Below the pieces are notes generated by a model, which saw only the letters and a program-made list of their open reading frames with translations, did not search any database and was not told the origin of the DNA. Shown piece after piece: positions 19,201-30,200 of a stretch of DNA of 64,000 bases. This DNA is from Halichondria panicea. Lineage: Eukaryota > Porifera > Demospongiae > Suberitida > Halichondriidae. The position numbers were made by a program, and so were the translations under genes. The stretch is taken from positions 1,008,303 through 1,072,302 of the forward strand of contig NC_087380.1 of NCBI RefSeq assembly GCF_963675165.1. Direction: 5' to 3'. How positions within the stretch are numbered: position 1 is the first letter of the stretch; every line of letters begins with the position of its first letter.

Positions 19201-21528
19201 AGTCTACTAATTGCATTTTAATTTGTATTTGCCTTGAGGCAATTGAGAATTAAGTCGGTTTTATATGGTATCACTGGCTAAAATTAAGGTTTCATTTCAA
19301 TTAAACTTTGTATCCCTCCCTCATGCACGCGTGTGTGTGTGGTGATATGTACACTCTCCACATGTTGTGAGGGAATAATTATATAAACATGACCTTTCTC
19401 TGTGAAGTACGTATACTATACTTAAATAGTTTTTCCTACAAGTTATAGTCAAAAATATGCAGCCAAGCATAATTATACTGACAAGTACAGTTTACTGATT
19501 GCATTTTAATTTGTTTGCCTTGAGGCTATTGTGAATTAAGTCCGTTTATATGGTATCACTGGCTAAAGTGTTTCATTTCAATTAAAGTCTGTATCCCTCG
19601 CATGTACAGCTGTGTGTGGTGATATTTGCATCCAGTGCCAGTCTCAAGAGGTGGTCTGGAGTAGTCTTGTTGGCCATATTCAGCCTGTTCCTCTTCCTGG
19701 CTGCAACAGGCTACATACCTCCCTATTCTCTGTCTGACCCCAGCCACCCTAGACCAAAGAGACTCTACCTACAGGTATACGTCGCTGTGAGGCTTCACTG
19801 TTTAATTCTCTCAAAATGTTTCTTTACAGTAGAGTCGTTCTTCTTTTAAGTCTGGTTTGTGTTGCTCCCGAGGCACACTCCAGGGCTGTGTGGACCCTGG
19901 CTTGCATGTTATGATCTTGTAACCCCGGGCATGTAGCTACAATAAATGCATGTAGTGTGTGTGTGTATTCTTCTTGGCTAGATTAAACCACTACTTAGAT
20001 AATTATTACATCCATTGCCTGCCAGTTTGGCATGTAATATGTAGTATGTGATATAGGTATTTCAAAGGCATATAATTATCATTGGGTTGAGTTGGCTGCT
20101 TAGAAACGAGAGATATGTGTTGATTTGAAAAAATGAAAGCAGAGAAAATATTTCATTGATTGCTACGGCTTTTTATTATCACCTACCAACCATATGTACA
20201 TACGCCCACACAAACCACCCCCTCACACACAGCACACGGATAAGACACTGTACAATCTCGACGGCTCAGTAAACGCAACAAATTCATTTGTCCTCATCTA
20301 CCCGTTTGACTACCTCGGCTTGACACCTGTGATTGAAGTGACTCCAATGTTCAGGGAGGCCACCCTCTATCCATGTGAGGGCATCTACTGCTCTGAACCC
20401 ATCTATATACCCGTCAAGCACATGGCAAAGTGAGTGTGTGGGTGTGTATGTGTAAGTGTGGAAGAAGTGAGGGGTGTGTGGAAGAAGTGATATGTGTGTG
20501 TGGGCGTGGGGTGCTAGTCTATTTATTGTCTGAAGCTTCCATTTATAACTATCGCTAAAACCATTCCCACTCTCTCCACTGCACAGGGAGGCGTACCAGC
20601 TTCCTGGCCCTCCCCTAGATCATCTGGTGATGGGGAAGCTGAGCGTGGTTAGTGTTAGTAGTCATGGGGATAGGAGAAACACTACCTTCAGTGCAAAATG
20701 TGAGTAACCTAGCGTCTATCATAATTATGATCAATAATACACCGCCCACACACCCGCCCACACCACACACACACAGTCCCCCTCAGAGGCACCATGTACA
20801 TGGCTCCTGTTAAAGGTCGTATAATGACATCATGGTCCCTGGAGGCATTTGTGCCCCCCACCACCACATGCCCTGGCAGCTATGAGAAGGAAGGATGCTA
20901 CTTCATTTTCCTGTCCCGAGGTTTTGGAGAGGGAGAGTTCACATTCTGGATTGAAACAGAAGTGTGTTGTCACTATTACTCTAGTTATGGAGTTTGTCTT
21001 GTGTTAGCGTTCATAGTACTACCATTTTCATGCGACTCACTTGGAATTTTGGGGCATATATAAATAAAACTATTTGTAACCCTAAGCCGTGTACATAAGT
21101 AAACCACTCCACTATCTATCTTGGTCTTGTGTAAACTATTGCACATATCTCAAGTAACTTTATCATTTGCCCCAGCTTCCAAGTTAGCTGTACAGCAGTA
21201 CCTGCTATCAATACACTTCCTTGTAACAACATCATGTCCATGTTGGGTCCAGTGTTAAGTACTTACTACCTTGGTAATGATGCATTCGGATTTGTCACCT
21301 TAGTGTACTATCCTCTTGAGCTCTCATAATCATCTTCCACAAGATTTATTGCCCTTCCTTCCACAGGGCGACCCCGCCATGGCAGAAACCATAGAGATAG
21401 CGTATACGTCTCAGAACCTCGACCCTCCCCTCTCACACACTCCTCGTCTACACGAGCTCCAGTCCTCTCTGCCAGAGTGGGTCACTTGCATTTCATGGAC
21501 ATCCAAATACTTGCGTTGGATATTTTAA
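16214..21528 (+). CDS. ERMP1: Endoplasmic reticulum metallopeptidase 1 (ERMP1/Fxna), M28 family
   Basis: Ten exons: 16214-17223, 17617-17746, 17975-18107, 18218-18429, 18682-19080, 19610-19774, 20233-20429, 20587-20699, 20777-20961, 21367-21528; 901 aa (human 904). One membrane segment at about 49-71 is followed by a lumenal M28 zinc peptidase domain: His184-x-Asp186 (NSHYDS), Asp196/197 (GASDDA), Glu232-Glu233 (NGAEE). Exons 3-6 encode multiple membrane helices, and exons 7-10 form the C-terminal lumenal part ending near LPEW. The family is ER-resident, and in rat it is needed for ovarian follicle organisation; its substrates are poorly known. Four acceptors lie directly behind CA-rich tracts. 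Intron 1 holds a foldback, intron 5 a tandem duplication, and the terminal exon is duplicated 5 kb downstream. Confidence 0.95.
17238..17396. mobile_element. Foldback element in ERMP1 intron 1
   Basis: The outer arms (around CCAGAGGAGGTACGACATCC and GGATGTTGTACCTCCTCTGG) and inner arms (ACACACATTCCTTA and TAAGGAATGTGTGTG) form a nested, nearly complete hairpin of about 158 bp beginning just after the exon 1 donor. It has no coding capacity. It looks like a MITE. Confidence 0.75.
19068..19620 (+). repeat. Tandem duplication spanning ERMP1 exon 5 end to exon 6 head
   Basis: Copy 1 (about 19068-19355) runs from the end of exon 5 through intron sequence to a decayed version of the exon 6 head (GTGTGTGGTGATAT). 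Copy 2 (about 19356-19620) repeats it and ends in the real exon 6. Landmarks present in both are GTGAGGGAATAAT, ACCTTTCTCTGTGAAG, GCAGCCAAGCATAATTATAC and TATGGTATCACTGGCTAAA. The exon 6 head in copy 1 lacks an intact TACAG acceptor, so it is probably silent. Confidence 0.8.
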
Positions 21529-21855
21529 ATTGAATTGAATTGATTTTTAGGCCAATATTATTTTTAGGCACAACTGATTTAAGTTTTGTTTGATTTAATG
21601 ATTTATTTTTCTGATTATTTGTCTGATTACGGTGAATTGAATACGACCCGACCCCTTGCGTTATATATACATGTACAGGAAAGGAAAGGGTGATATAATA
21701 ATACGTAATGTACATTGGAATGTGATGTTGTTATTATAGGCCAATGTGTACAGCATGCTGTTCTGTGCTTATCAGGCTTCATCTAATTAGTGGTCTCAGT
21801 TAATTAGTGTGCCTGATGTGTATGGCCATCAATAGTCTGTGAGCTCGAGGCTGTC
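21143..21855 (+). repeat. Segmental duplication, copy A (contains ERMP1 exon 10)
   Basis: About 710 bp with high identity to 26394-27156, covering the end of ERMP1 intron 9, the terminal exon, and about 325 bp of downstream sequence to GAGCTCGAGGCTGT. Copy A holds the exon used in the ERMP1 model because it follows exon 9 directly. Confidence 0.9.
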
Positions 21856-21875
21856 ATCTACACGTAGGGGAGGCG

Positions 21876-21929
21876 TAGCCTCTATCCCAGGCCGAGTTTT
21901 CGCGAAAACTCGGCCTGGGATCGAGGCTA
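21876..21929. repeat. Near-perfect hairpin (family B foldback) at the edge of duplication copy A
   Basis: Arms TCCCAGGCCGAGTTTT and AAAACTCGGCCTGGGA meet at a CGCG centre, with outer arms TAGCCTC and GAGGCTA, giving about 25 bp per arm. Related to 9921-9979. It lies about 20 bp past the end of copy A and is absent after copy B. Confidence 0.8.
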
Positions 21930-22640
21930 AGGGGAGGCATGCTGCAATCAAAATAATAATTTTGGTAAAGGTCGACACAGTAACACTTAAAAGTGTCTTT
22001 TCATTTTCATTACTACACCAACCATTGTAAAAATTAATGTTCAATAATGTTTGTATGTTCATTATCATAATTATTGTTCAGTTTGCAGTGCTCTTGCACA
22101 CCAGAGACAGAGAGAGAGTCCTCCCTCCATGCAGTGTGACAGCCAGCACCGTCGCGAGTATGTAGCACTGCATCGCTGGCCCCCCGCCCATCCGCCCATG
22201 GGACCATCTGGGATATCTGTAGCAAATGGTTGTGATATCTCAATTGAATACAGTTAAGGTAGCAATAACCAACCTAGAGGCTGTCCCAGTCCAGGTTATT
22301 AGAAGGTAGTCTGGCCACGAGACTAATTAGTTACATCCAGGTGGTTAGAATTTGCTATCCAATGGAGATTCTCATGTAGGAGTTGCTGTTGCCTACAGGG
22401 ACAAAGCATCGTGTATATACATGTAGGGTATCATACGCACACCCACCTAACATGAGGGTGTGGCCATCATGTGGGTGTGGCCACAGTTGTAGTAGGGTGT
22501 GGTCTGACCACTCCCCCTCCAGAGAACCAGTAGATCGAGTTCATTTTTCATTTACAGTATGACAAACGAAAAGGAAATGAAAAATGATGGGGCGCCCCAA
22601 AAGTATGATTGTGATGAGTTATGTATGATGGTTCATTGCA
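21930..22640. other. Non-genic stretch between duplication copy A and the tandem array
   Basis: AT-rich sequence with several short open frames in both directions, the longest (22051-22257, +) encoding Cys/His/Pro-rich residues with no family resemblance. A small imperfect hairpin around TCATTTTTCATTT sits near 22541-22590. No gene is supported. Confidence 0.4.
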
Positions 22641-24600
22641 GCAGCTAGCTGTGGGTACAAGGGAGAGGGGTTAGCAACATGCATCATTAATACACAAAAG
22701 GACAATAAGAAGTTAGCAACTGCTGCCTCCTACAGATCAAGACACACAGCTATCTATAAGGAAGGACAGATTACACACTCACTCGTGGTTGAGGAGGAGG
22801 ACATTGTTGCTTATTCCATCAGTGTTTGTGGGATTTGGTGATGTACATCAGTAGATATGCTTGACTTCAGTATGTGACGTGGTGGATACTCCCTCCAGTG
22901 CAGTAGGTCCCCCGGAGCCAGAACCATGTAGTGTGAAGGGTAGGGTTAGGACACATACGTAGTACTACCTCATACATGGAATTACAATACACAAGGCTTG
23001 AACTGTATAATAATAAAAATTATTATTATATAAAAGCTTATAATTATTATTTAGAATTAATTATCAGACCACCACAACCAATATACGTAGATGTCACCAG
23101 CAGTCCCTCTACTGTCAGATGTAATATGGAGTTTTTTCTCTATATAGAAATTCCGCCAGTTGTCCTCCAGAGCTAGAACCATGTAGTGGGAGAAATAGAT
23201 TATTAGGGGGTACATGCATGCATGGGGTTAGGTACTCATGTCTTGTCATGTAACACACAAGGCTTGTTACTGTATAAGGCTCAAATAAGAATAATTGTCA
23301 GACCACAACCGATATAATTATGTAGATTCTTGATAGTGAAATGCCAGTGTGTCGAATAAAAACGAGTTCTTTCTAGAGATTCTGCCAGTTGGTCCCCAAG
23401 AGCCAGCTAGAACTCTATAATGCATGTATGACACCAGGGGTAGAGGTTAGGACACAGAGCACACACATGTACACAAGGCTTGCTACGTAACTAGCTGTAT
23501 ATAAGGCTCAATATTATTTTAAACTTGTTAGACCACAACCGATATATAGATTCTTGTTTGAAATGCTGTCGATCCAGTGTCGGATATAAACGAGTCTTTT
23601 ATAGAAGTTCCGCCAGTTGTCATCCAGAGCTAGAACCATGTAGTGGGAGAAATAGATTATTAGGGGGTAGGGTGCATGGGGTTAGGTACTCATGTCATGT
23701 AACACACAAGGCTTGTTACTGTATAAGGCTCAAATAAGAATAATTATTATTTAGAATAATTGTCAGACCACCACAAGCGACATGTAGATTCTTGATAGTG
23801 AAATGCCACAAGTAGTTCGTCCAGCATGTCGAATAAACGAGTCTTTCTAGAAATTCTGCCGGTTGGTCCTCCAGAGCTAGAACCATGTAGTGGGAGAATT
23901 TGGTTAGAATAGGGTTATAGGAAGTATACTATAGGTACGTCTGAAGCACACAATACATGCAGCTGGTGAGTGGTTCTACAGGGATGCAAGGTTTGAAAGA
24001 GACAGACTATAGTAAAGCAGTTGGTTGTTGGGGTAGGACACATCAGTAGTAATCATACATGTACGAATATACACAAGGCTTGATAGAATGGTGTAAGGCT
24101 CAATATATTAATCGTTAGACCACAACCGATATGTAGGTTCTCGATATGCTGCCAGTATCCAGTGTGTCGGACATAAAAGAGTCTTTTCTATAGAAATTCC
24201 GCCAGTTGGTCCCCTCCAGAGCAAGAACCATGTAGTGTAAGAAATAGATTAGGACACATCAATATAGTACCAGGAGTGCCTGATAGTACTCATACATGCT
24301 AATATACCAGGCTTGCTTGATAACTATCTAATGCCAAACTACAACCCATAATAATCATGTAGATTCTTGAAATGTCACCATCTGCAGTGCAGGGTGTCAG
24401 ATCTGCCAGTTGGTCCCCCAGAGCAAGAACTATGCAGTGCGAGAAATAGATTATTAGGGGGTAGACATTAGTAGACACGATTTAAGGCTTGATAACAGTA
24501 CGTATAAGGCTCAATATTTAGTTATAACTATTAGACCACAACCAGTCTGTGCGTGAGTACCACCATCTGCAGTGTTGATAGCCAGTGTCAGTGTCAGTGA
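22641..24600 (-). repeat. Degenerate tandem array of about seven units, roughly 200-350 bp each
   Basis: The landmark AGAACCATGTAGTG (or variant) recurs near 22920, 23177, 23408, 23632, 23878, 24226 and 24426. Other shared phrases are ACACAAGGCTTG, TATAAGGCTCAA, GACCACAACCGATAT and AATTCCGCCAGTTG. On the minus strand several units encode a similar peptide, for example HYMVLALEDNWRNFY near 23177 and HYMVLALDDNWRNFY near 23632. Single-base indels shift this frame in other units, so protein coding across the array is doubtful. A phrase next to the proposed second exon at 24686-24752 resembles parts of the units. Confidence 0.7.
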
Positions 24601-24685
24601 TGTTAGTAGAAATGTTCCAGACTTGACTTCATAAGTAGTGGATAGACTTCAGTACTTCAATATAGTTCAGATAGACTTCATTAGT

Positions 24686-25507
24686 TCACAATAGTTCAGT
24701 AGTGGATAGACTTGACTTCAATATTCCACCCAGTGGTCTCGTGTTGTCAGATCTGTAGAAATAAATCAGCATGTATTATTGAAAAGTCGCACAAGACAGC
24801 TTACACACACACATGCATGACTAGACACACGTGCATGGCTAGACACACGTGCATGGCTAACACGTGCATGGCTAGACACACGTGCATGGCTAGACACACA
24901 TGCATGGCTAGACACACGTGCATGGCTAACACGTGCATGGCTAGACACACGTGCATGGCTAGACACACGTGCATGGCTAGACAAGTGATAGCTAGCTCAC
25001 TGCTTGATCAGTGTAGCCAATTCTCACCATTTAATTAGTCAGTGCTCAAGAGCAGATACTGCCACTTGTTGTGATATACTGCTGTCACAAAAATGAATAA
25101 AGATACTGACTACTGTGAGGGGCCCCTCTCTAGCATAATAATAATGTCTGATATAAATGAGATGACTGTCGAGTGCTTTTTGTTGTTGTTGATTGTTCGT
25201 TTTCGAATTTCGTGTTGTGATGAACACTATCTATTCGTGGCTGGGCGCGGGCGTATATAAGAATCGAATCGAATAAGAGCAATTGTTGAGCTTTAGTGGA
25301 CATTTGCAGCTGTGAAAACAAGACCACACGAGGGTTAGCAATAATACATGAGCAAGCAACAGCTCTAAACTATTACTGTGTACTGTAAAACATTATTTGG
25401 TGACTCCTTGATCCTATAGCTAGCACAGACAGACACAGACACACACAGACGCACACACACCTGCAAGGTTTAGAGGTGGAGTAGCGCTTCTTGAGATGTA
25501 GAGACAT
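24686..25507 (-). CDS. Possible two-exon micro-gene beside the tandem array (tentative)
   Basis: Exon 1 25461-25507 starts with ATG and encodes MSLHLKKRYSTSKPC, ending in a GTGTGT donor. A strong acceptor (TTTATTTCTACAG) precedes 24752, and joining there gives a 37-residue frame that stops at 24686. Upstream of the ATG lie a TATA-like TTTATATAAAA at about 25612-25622 and a GCGCATGCGC core (NRF-1-like) near 25630. The promoter-like spacing is good but the protein is tiny and unrecognised, and the second exon may belong to a longer transcript into the array. Treat it as a hypothesis. Confidence 0.25.
24812..24982. repeat. Minisatellite of about 19 bp, ten or so copies
   Basis: The unit GTGCATGGCTAGACACAC alternates with shortened units lacking GACACAC; the order of long and short units is partly periodic. 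Open frames across it are repeat artefacts. Confidence 0.85.
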
Positions 25508-25607
25508 GTTGAAGAGATCACTTCACTTTTGCAGAGACTCAGAGATGATGGGCAGTCACATTGATACTGCAAACTTGCTGCAAATGTGAGGTTCAGCTTC
25601 TGCTCTT

Positions 25608-25641
25608 CAGCATTTTATATAAATTAGTGCGCATGCGCCAT
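25608..25641 (-). promoter_or_regulatory. Candidate core promoter on the minus strand (TATA plus GCGCATGCGC)
   Basis: Read on the minus strand, GGCGCATGCGCAC is followed by TTTATATAAAATGC. The palindromic GCGCATGCGC core resembles an NRF-1 site and sits immediately upstream of the TATA-like element. A start site near 25585 would give a 5' UTR of about 80 nt before the ATG at 25505-25507. Confidence 0.4.
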
Positions 25642-25789
25642 AGATGTATAGGGGTGTGGCTAAATTTTAGGGGAGGGGCTGCGAAGGTGCGCATCAAATA
25701 GAATAGTAAACAAATCTGTTGGCCGGTGTGTCATAAAATTTTGGGCCCCCACGTGTTTAGGCCCCCCGGGTCTAGAAATTTAAAATTTT

Positions 25790-25863
25790 GGGACCCCGGG
25801 CCTAGAATGTTAACAGTTTAGGCCCCCCAGGGGGTCCAAACTGTTAACATTCTAGGCCCCCCT
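25790..25863. repeat. Foldback with GC-rich centre
   Basis: Arms around CCTAGAATGTTAACAGTTT and AAACTGTTAACATTCTAGG flank a GGCCCCCCAGGGGG centre. A diverged partial copy (GGCCCCCCGGGTCTAG) precedes it at about 25760-25775. No gene nearby uses it. Confidence 0.75.
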
Positions 25864-26393
25864 CTTCTGCTATCCTACGATAGAAGAAGGAAATCAAAGA
25901 GATATTATAATATGGTAAGGTTAGCTCTATTAGTCGACAAAGCTCAAAGAGACTGCATGCATGCAAAGACTCTGTATCAAAGTAGCAAAAATGTTTGCAT
26001 TATTATTCTATTATGGAATTCAAAGTGAAGGAAGATTTATCAAGTTACTCATGCTTTACCTATAAGAGTTAAATGCTTTGATGCAGCTCTGCAATGTTGG
26101 ATCTGCCTGTAAGACAATCGATGTTGTTGCATAGCTATCGACATATTTGCAACTTCGTGCTTACTTTCTCAGCCAAATTTCAGGACAAAAAGGTATAAAA
26201 CACACAATTTCAGTGCAAAGACAACAATTCATATCTTCCTCCATGTTTTCCTATACATAGAAGATGTAAATTGTTGTGGGGATGCTCCAATAGCATCACT
26301 GGCTCAGCTCTCAAGTAATGTGGAATCAAAGATAGAAGTCAAGAGAGAAACTGTTGTATCATGGTGGAATCACAATAGCAGTTTCCTTTCAGG
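25864..26393. other. Non-genic stretch before duplication copy B
   Basis: No open frame of note, repeat or known motif was recognised in these 530 bp. Confidence 0.4.
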
Positions 26394-27156
26394 ACATATC
26401 TCACAAGTAACTTTATCATTTGCCCCAGCTTCCAAGCTAGCTGTACAGTACAGTACCTGATATCAATACACTTCCTTGTAACAACATCATGTCCATGTTG
26501 GGTCCAGTGTTAAGTATACTTACTACCTTGCCTAATGATGCATTCGGATTTGTCACCTTAGTGTACTATCCTCTCGAGCTCCCATAATTTTAATTATCCA
26601 TCTTCCACAAGATTTATTGCCCTTCCTTCCACAGGGCGACCCCGCCATGACGGAAACCATAGAGATAGCGTATACGTCCCAGAACCTCGACCCTCCCCTC
26701 TCACATACCCCTCGTCTACACAAGCTCCAGTCCTCTCTGCCAGAGTGGGTCACTTGCATTTTATGGACATCCAAATACTTGCGTTGGATATTTTAAATTG
26801 AATTGAATTGATTTTTAGGCCAATATTATTTTTAGGCACAACTGATTTAAGTTTTGTTTGATTTAATGATTTATTTTTCTGATTATTTGTCTGATTACGA
26901 TGATGAATTGAATACGACCCGACCCCTTGCGTTATATATACATGTACAGGAAAGGAAAGGAAAGGGTGATATAATAATACGTAATGTACATTGGAATGTG
27001 ATGTTGTTGTTATTACAGGCCAATGTGTACAGCATACTGTTCTGTGCTTATCAGGCTAGTTCATTTAATTAGTGGTCTCAGTTAATTAGTGTACCTGATG
27101 GTGTACGGTTTCGTGGCAACTAGTGGAGACAATAGTCTGTGTGAGCTCGAGGCTGT
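26394..27156 (+). pseudogene. Segmental duplication, copy B: second copy of the ERMP1 terminal exon
   Basis: Repeats 21143-21855. The acceptor TTCCACAG and the exon reading frame survive: 54 codons starting GDPAMTETIEIAYTSQ and ending at the same TAA near 26796, with three amino acid changes from copy A. With no other ERMP1 exon nearby it is either an exon pseudogene or a distal alternative last exon. Its downstream flank runs to within 65 bp of the somatomedin B gene start, so part of it may act as that gene's promoter. Confidence 0.75.
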
Positions 27157-27219
27157 TGTTGTAGTATAAAAAAAGAGATATCTCAACTTCAAGTAGCTAT
27201 ATACTGTACTACAGATATT

Positions 27220-30200
27220 ATGCAACAGTTGCTAACAGTCTCAATCACTCTGCTCCTCTGCACTGTCATATATGGTGAGCTAAGAGAATGGATACCAGTG
27301 TGTACAATCCATGCAGTCTAGTTACTATAGAGCTACAAGCTGGCTAGCTAGAACATTGTGTACATGCAAGCAAGCAAGCATGCAGAGTATTATTTTGTGC
27401 ATACTATTAGATTTGCTTGATATGTTTATTTTCTCTGTGTGTACAGGGTATAATCCAAACGTACACACACACACACACTGCAGTTCAACGATGCAGTGCT
27501 CAGTCGTGTGTGGCGGCCGGCTACACTAGCTGTTGCAACCATAACGATGACCCTAACAACTGCGAAGGACGACCTCTCGGCTTCTGCTTCTGTGACCCTA
27601 GCTGCACAGAATATGGTGATTGCTGCGACGACTTGGCAGACGTCTGCAACCCAGCGAAAGGTCATTTCAACCTCCCCACTCTCAACAGTCTCTACATAAT
27701 TATAAGACCACTTACCCCTAAAATTGATCTCTTAGTTTCTACGCTTGGCGCTTTTTGGCCGGTGGAAGCAATCCTAATTTTTCAAACTGCAAAATGTGTT
27801 CTTTGGAAGATAGACTTGTAGGCTCTAGCATTATACCATGTTCTATGAATATCATTATATTATAATTTTTGCAGCTCTATTCATATTGTGAGGCAGCCTC
27901 TTAGGCTACATGTATATGCAATTTGGTTGCTACTAATTTTATATTGCTCTTTTTTGTTTCTCCAGATGCGCTGTATGCCTCCCTCGAGCCCCAGGCAGTG
28001 TACACCACAACCCTCTCCTTCCAGTCTGCCATAGTCCATTGGGTATCAGTGCCATACATCAATGACTCGCACGCTGGCCAATCAGATCTCATCTACACCC
28101 TCCATCTGAGCACACCACCCTCTGAAGTCACATACACCAGTCCGGTCATAACCCGACTGTCCAATCATACCAGCCACAATGAAGTGTACTCAATGCCATT
28201 ATCAAACCTTGAGCCAGACACCAACTACTCTTATAATCTGACAGCCATGACTTGGTATGGAGATCTTCAGTTTAAGATTTCTGGCAACTTTCGGACCTTG
28301 GACCCAAGTAAGTCCATGTACAGTGTGTCCCTGGTCCCTTGTTTGGTACAATAATTATAGTGTGTTCTTCGTTCAGCGATTGTTTTCTGGTCCAAATCTA
28401 CGTTTTCCGGTGGGCTATATAAATTATCAGTGGGTGTTTTTTCAGCCTACCTCTTGTGCTGATAGTGTAGTCACGGTTTTGATAGCATAATTTAATTAAT
28501 ATCTTGGCTGTTTTCATAGTAGAGCCATGCTGTCTCGCTGGTGCTAGTCTTTGATGCCTTGTAAGAAGCTCCTTTGAATGTATGTACTTGCCACTTATTA
28601 ACAGATAAGAACATGAGAATTGCCTCGGGTATTCCTTAATTGTATAATAATTATAATTACGAGAAGTGTTGGATATATTATTGGATGCTATTTGTGTTAA
28701 GTTTTCCCTTTGATCTCTCTTGTGATATAAATACTTTCACTGCTGTGCACATGTCGCTGCTAATCACTCTTTCTCTCACGTGATAATGATTTGTGGTGAC
28801 CTCCTATTGTCCCCTGAGGCTGTTGCACCTTAGAGTTGTGTTTGTCTGGTTTCACGGAAACCCACTATTTCCCCGTGCAGGTTCTTTGAGTGTGGGGGAG
28901 CTACAACTGTCTGTGCTGACTTCATCGTCTGTACAAGTTACCTGGTCTCCGCTGGCGCTGTTGCCAGGGGTGACGGTAGTAGGTCATGTGATACGTTATC
29001 AAGAGCTACCCCTAGGACAGGAAACGTCACTATCAATCAATCAAGTCTCCAATTCATACGAGGTCATTGGACTAAAAGAGGGGGTGGTCTACTCGTTTGT
29101 TGTCATGGCAATCATATTGGAGGAGAGTGGGCGTGTGCTCCCAACTGGAGAGTGTACAAAGAGCGAAATTTTCATATCAGGTCTGTCATTAATTGAATAT
29201 TAACATTTTTTTGTTTTTGTAGAGCTTTGTAGTATTATAAGCAGCTCGAAATTGTTCAACCTTTCAAAGAATATTCAACAATAATTATTGTCCCATATTT
29301 TCATCCAATGTACTGCAGGCTCTGAAGTGCTCCAGTTGACGGCTGTTGGTTCCTTCTCCGCTCACTGCACTCGCTGGGAGGTAAGGAGTATTGTGAGCTG
29401 TGCATCTGTAACTGATCACAGCTTTATTTAATATACCGGGTTGAAAATTGCACAAGTTTTTTTGCATACATCGCAAATGAAAGACACACAAAAAGTACAT
29501 AAGCATCAACTGCATGCGTGCATAGTACATTATACAATACAATACAAGGCTAGTAACATTATCATTCCCTATTGTTTAACTGAGCATGGAAACCAGGCCA
29601 GTATAGGTATTACGCTACGCTACAGACATCATTGTGTGCAATTGTCTGGGTAGACAAGGACAGCAGACACATCAGTATATGTGTACATGTATAGCTGCTA
29701 TGGGAAATACTGAGACTTGCAGACAGGTACCTAAGTGGTAACTATGGTTACAATACTTTGATAGTATTTGCGAAGCCCAAGAATCCCATAATAAAACTGA
29801 GTTACCACAATTTGTACCTTTATCTTGTTGTCAAAGCTGCATATACATTTCTAATAATTTGATTATACAGCTAGACCCATATCAACGCTCTGTCCCATTA
29901 CAGACAGCTGATGAAGAAGCTCTACTCTCAGCCATCAGCTCCACTGTCCTTAGTAGAATAAGAGGGTCACTGGATCCAAACTACCCCTCAAGCAATATAC
30001 GTGACGGTTACATCATCTGCCACTCGCCCACCCCCACACACAGACTAACATACAGGGCTCGGATATTAGCCACTGCTGACCTTTCGATCACTCGTTTACT
30101 TCGTCTACTACAAACCTGGTCCGATAACGAATTCGTCATAGAACAAAATACGATGTTAACCACACCCCTAACCACACCTATTTTGTTATTGGACTCTAAT

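Noticed and set aside
22051-22257. Plus-strand frame with Cys/His residues between duplication copy A and the array
   Set aside because: No family resemblance, no neighbouring exons in phase, and an equally long frame on the other strand.
24712-25038. Frame with repeated MARHTC peptide
   Set aside because: It is the 19-bp minisatellite read through. Both strands are open because the unit lacks stops.
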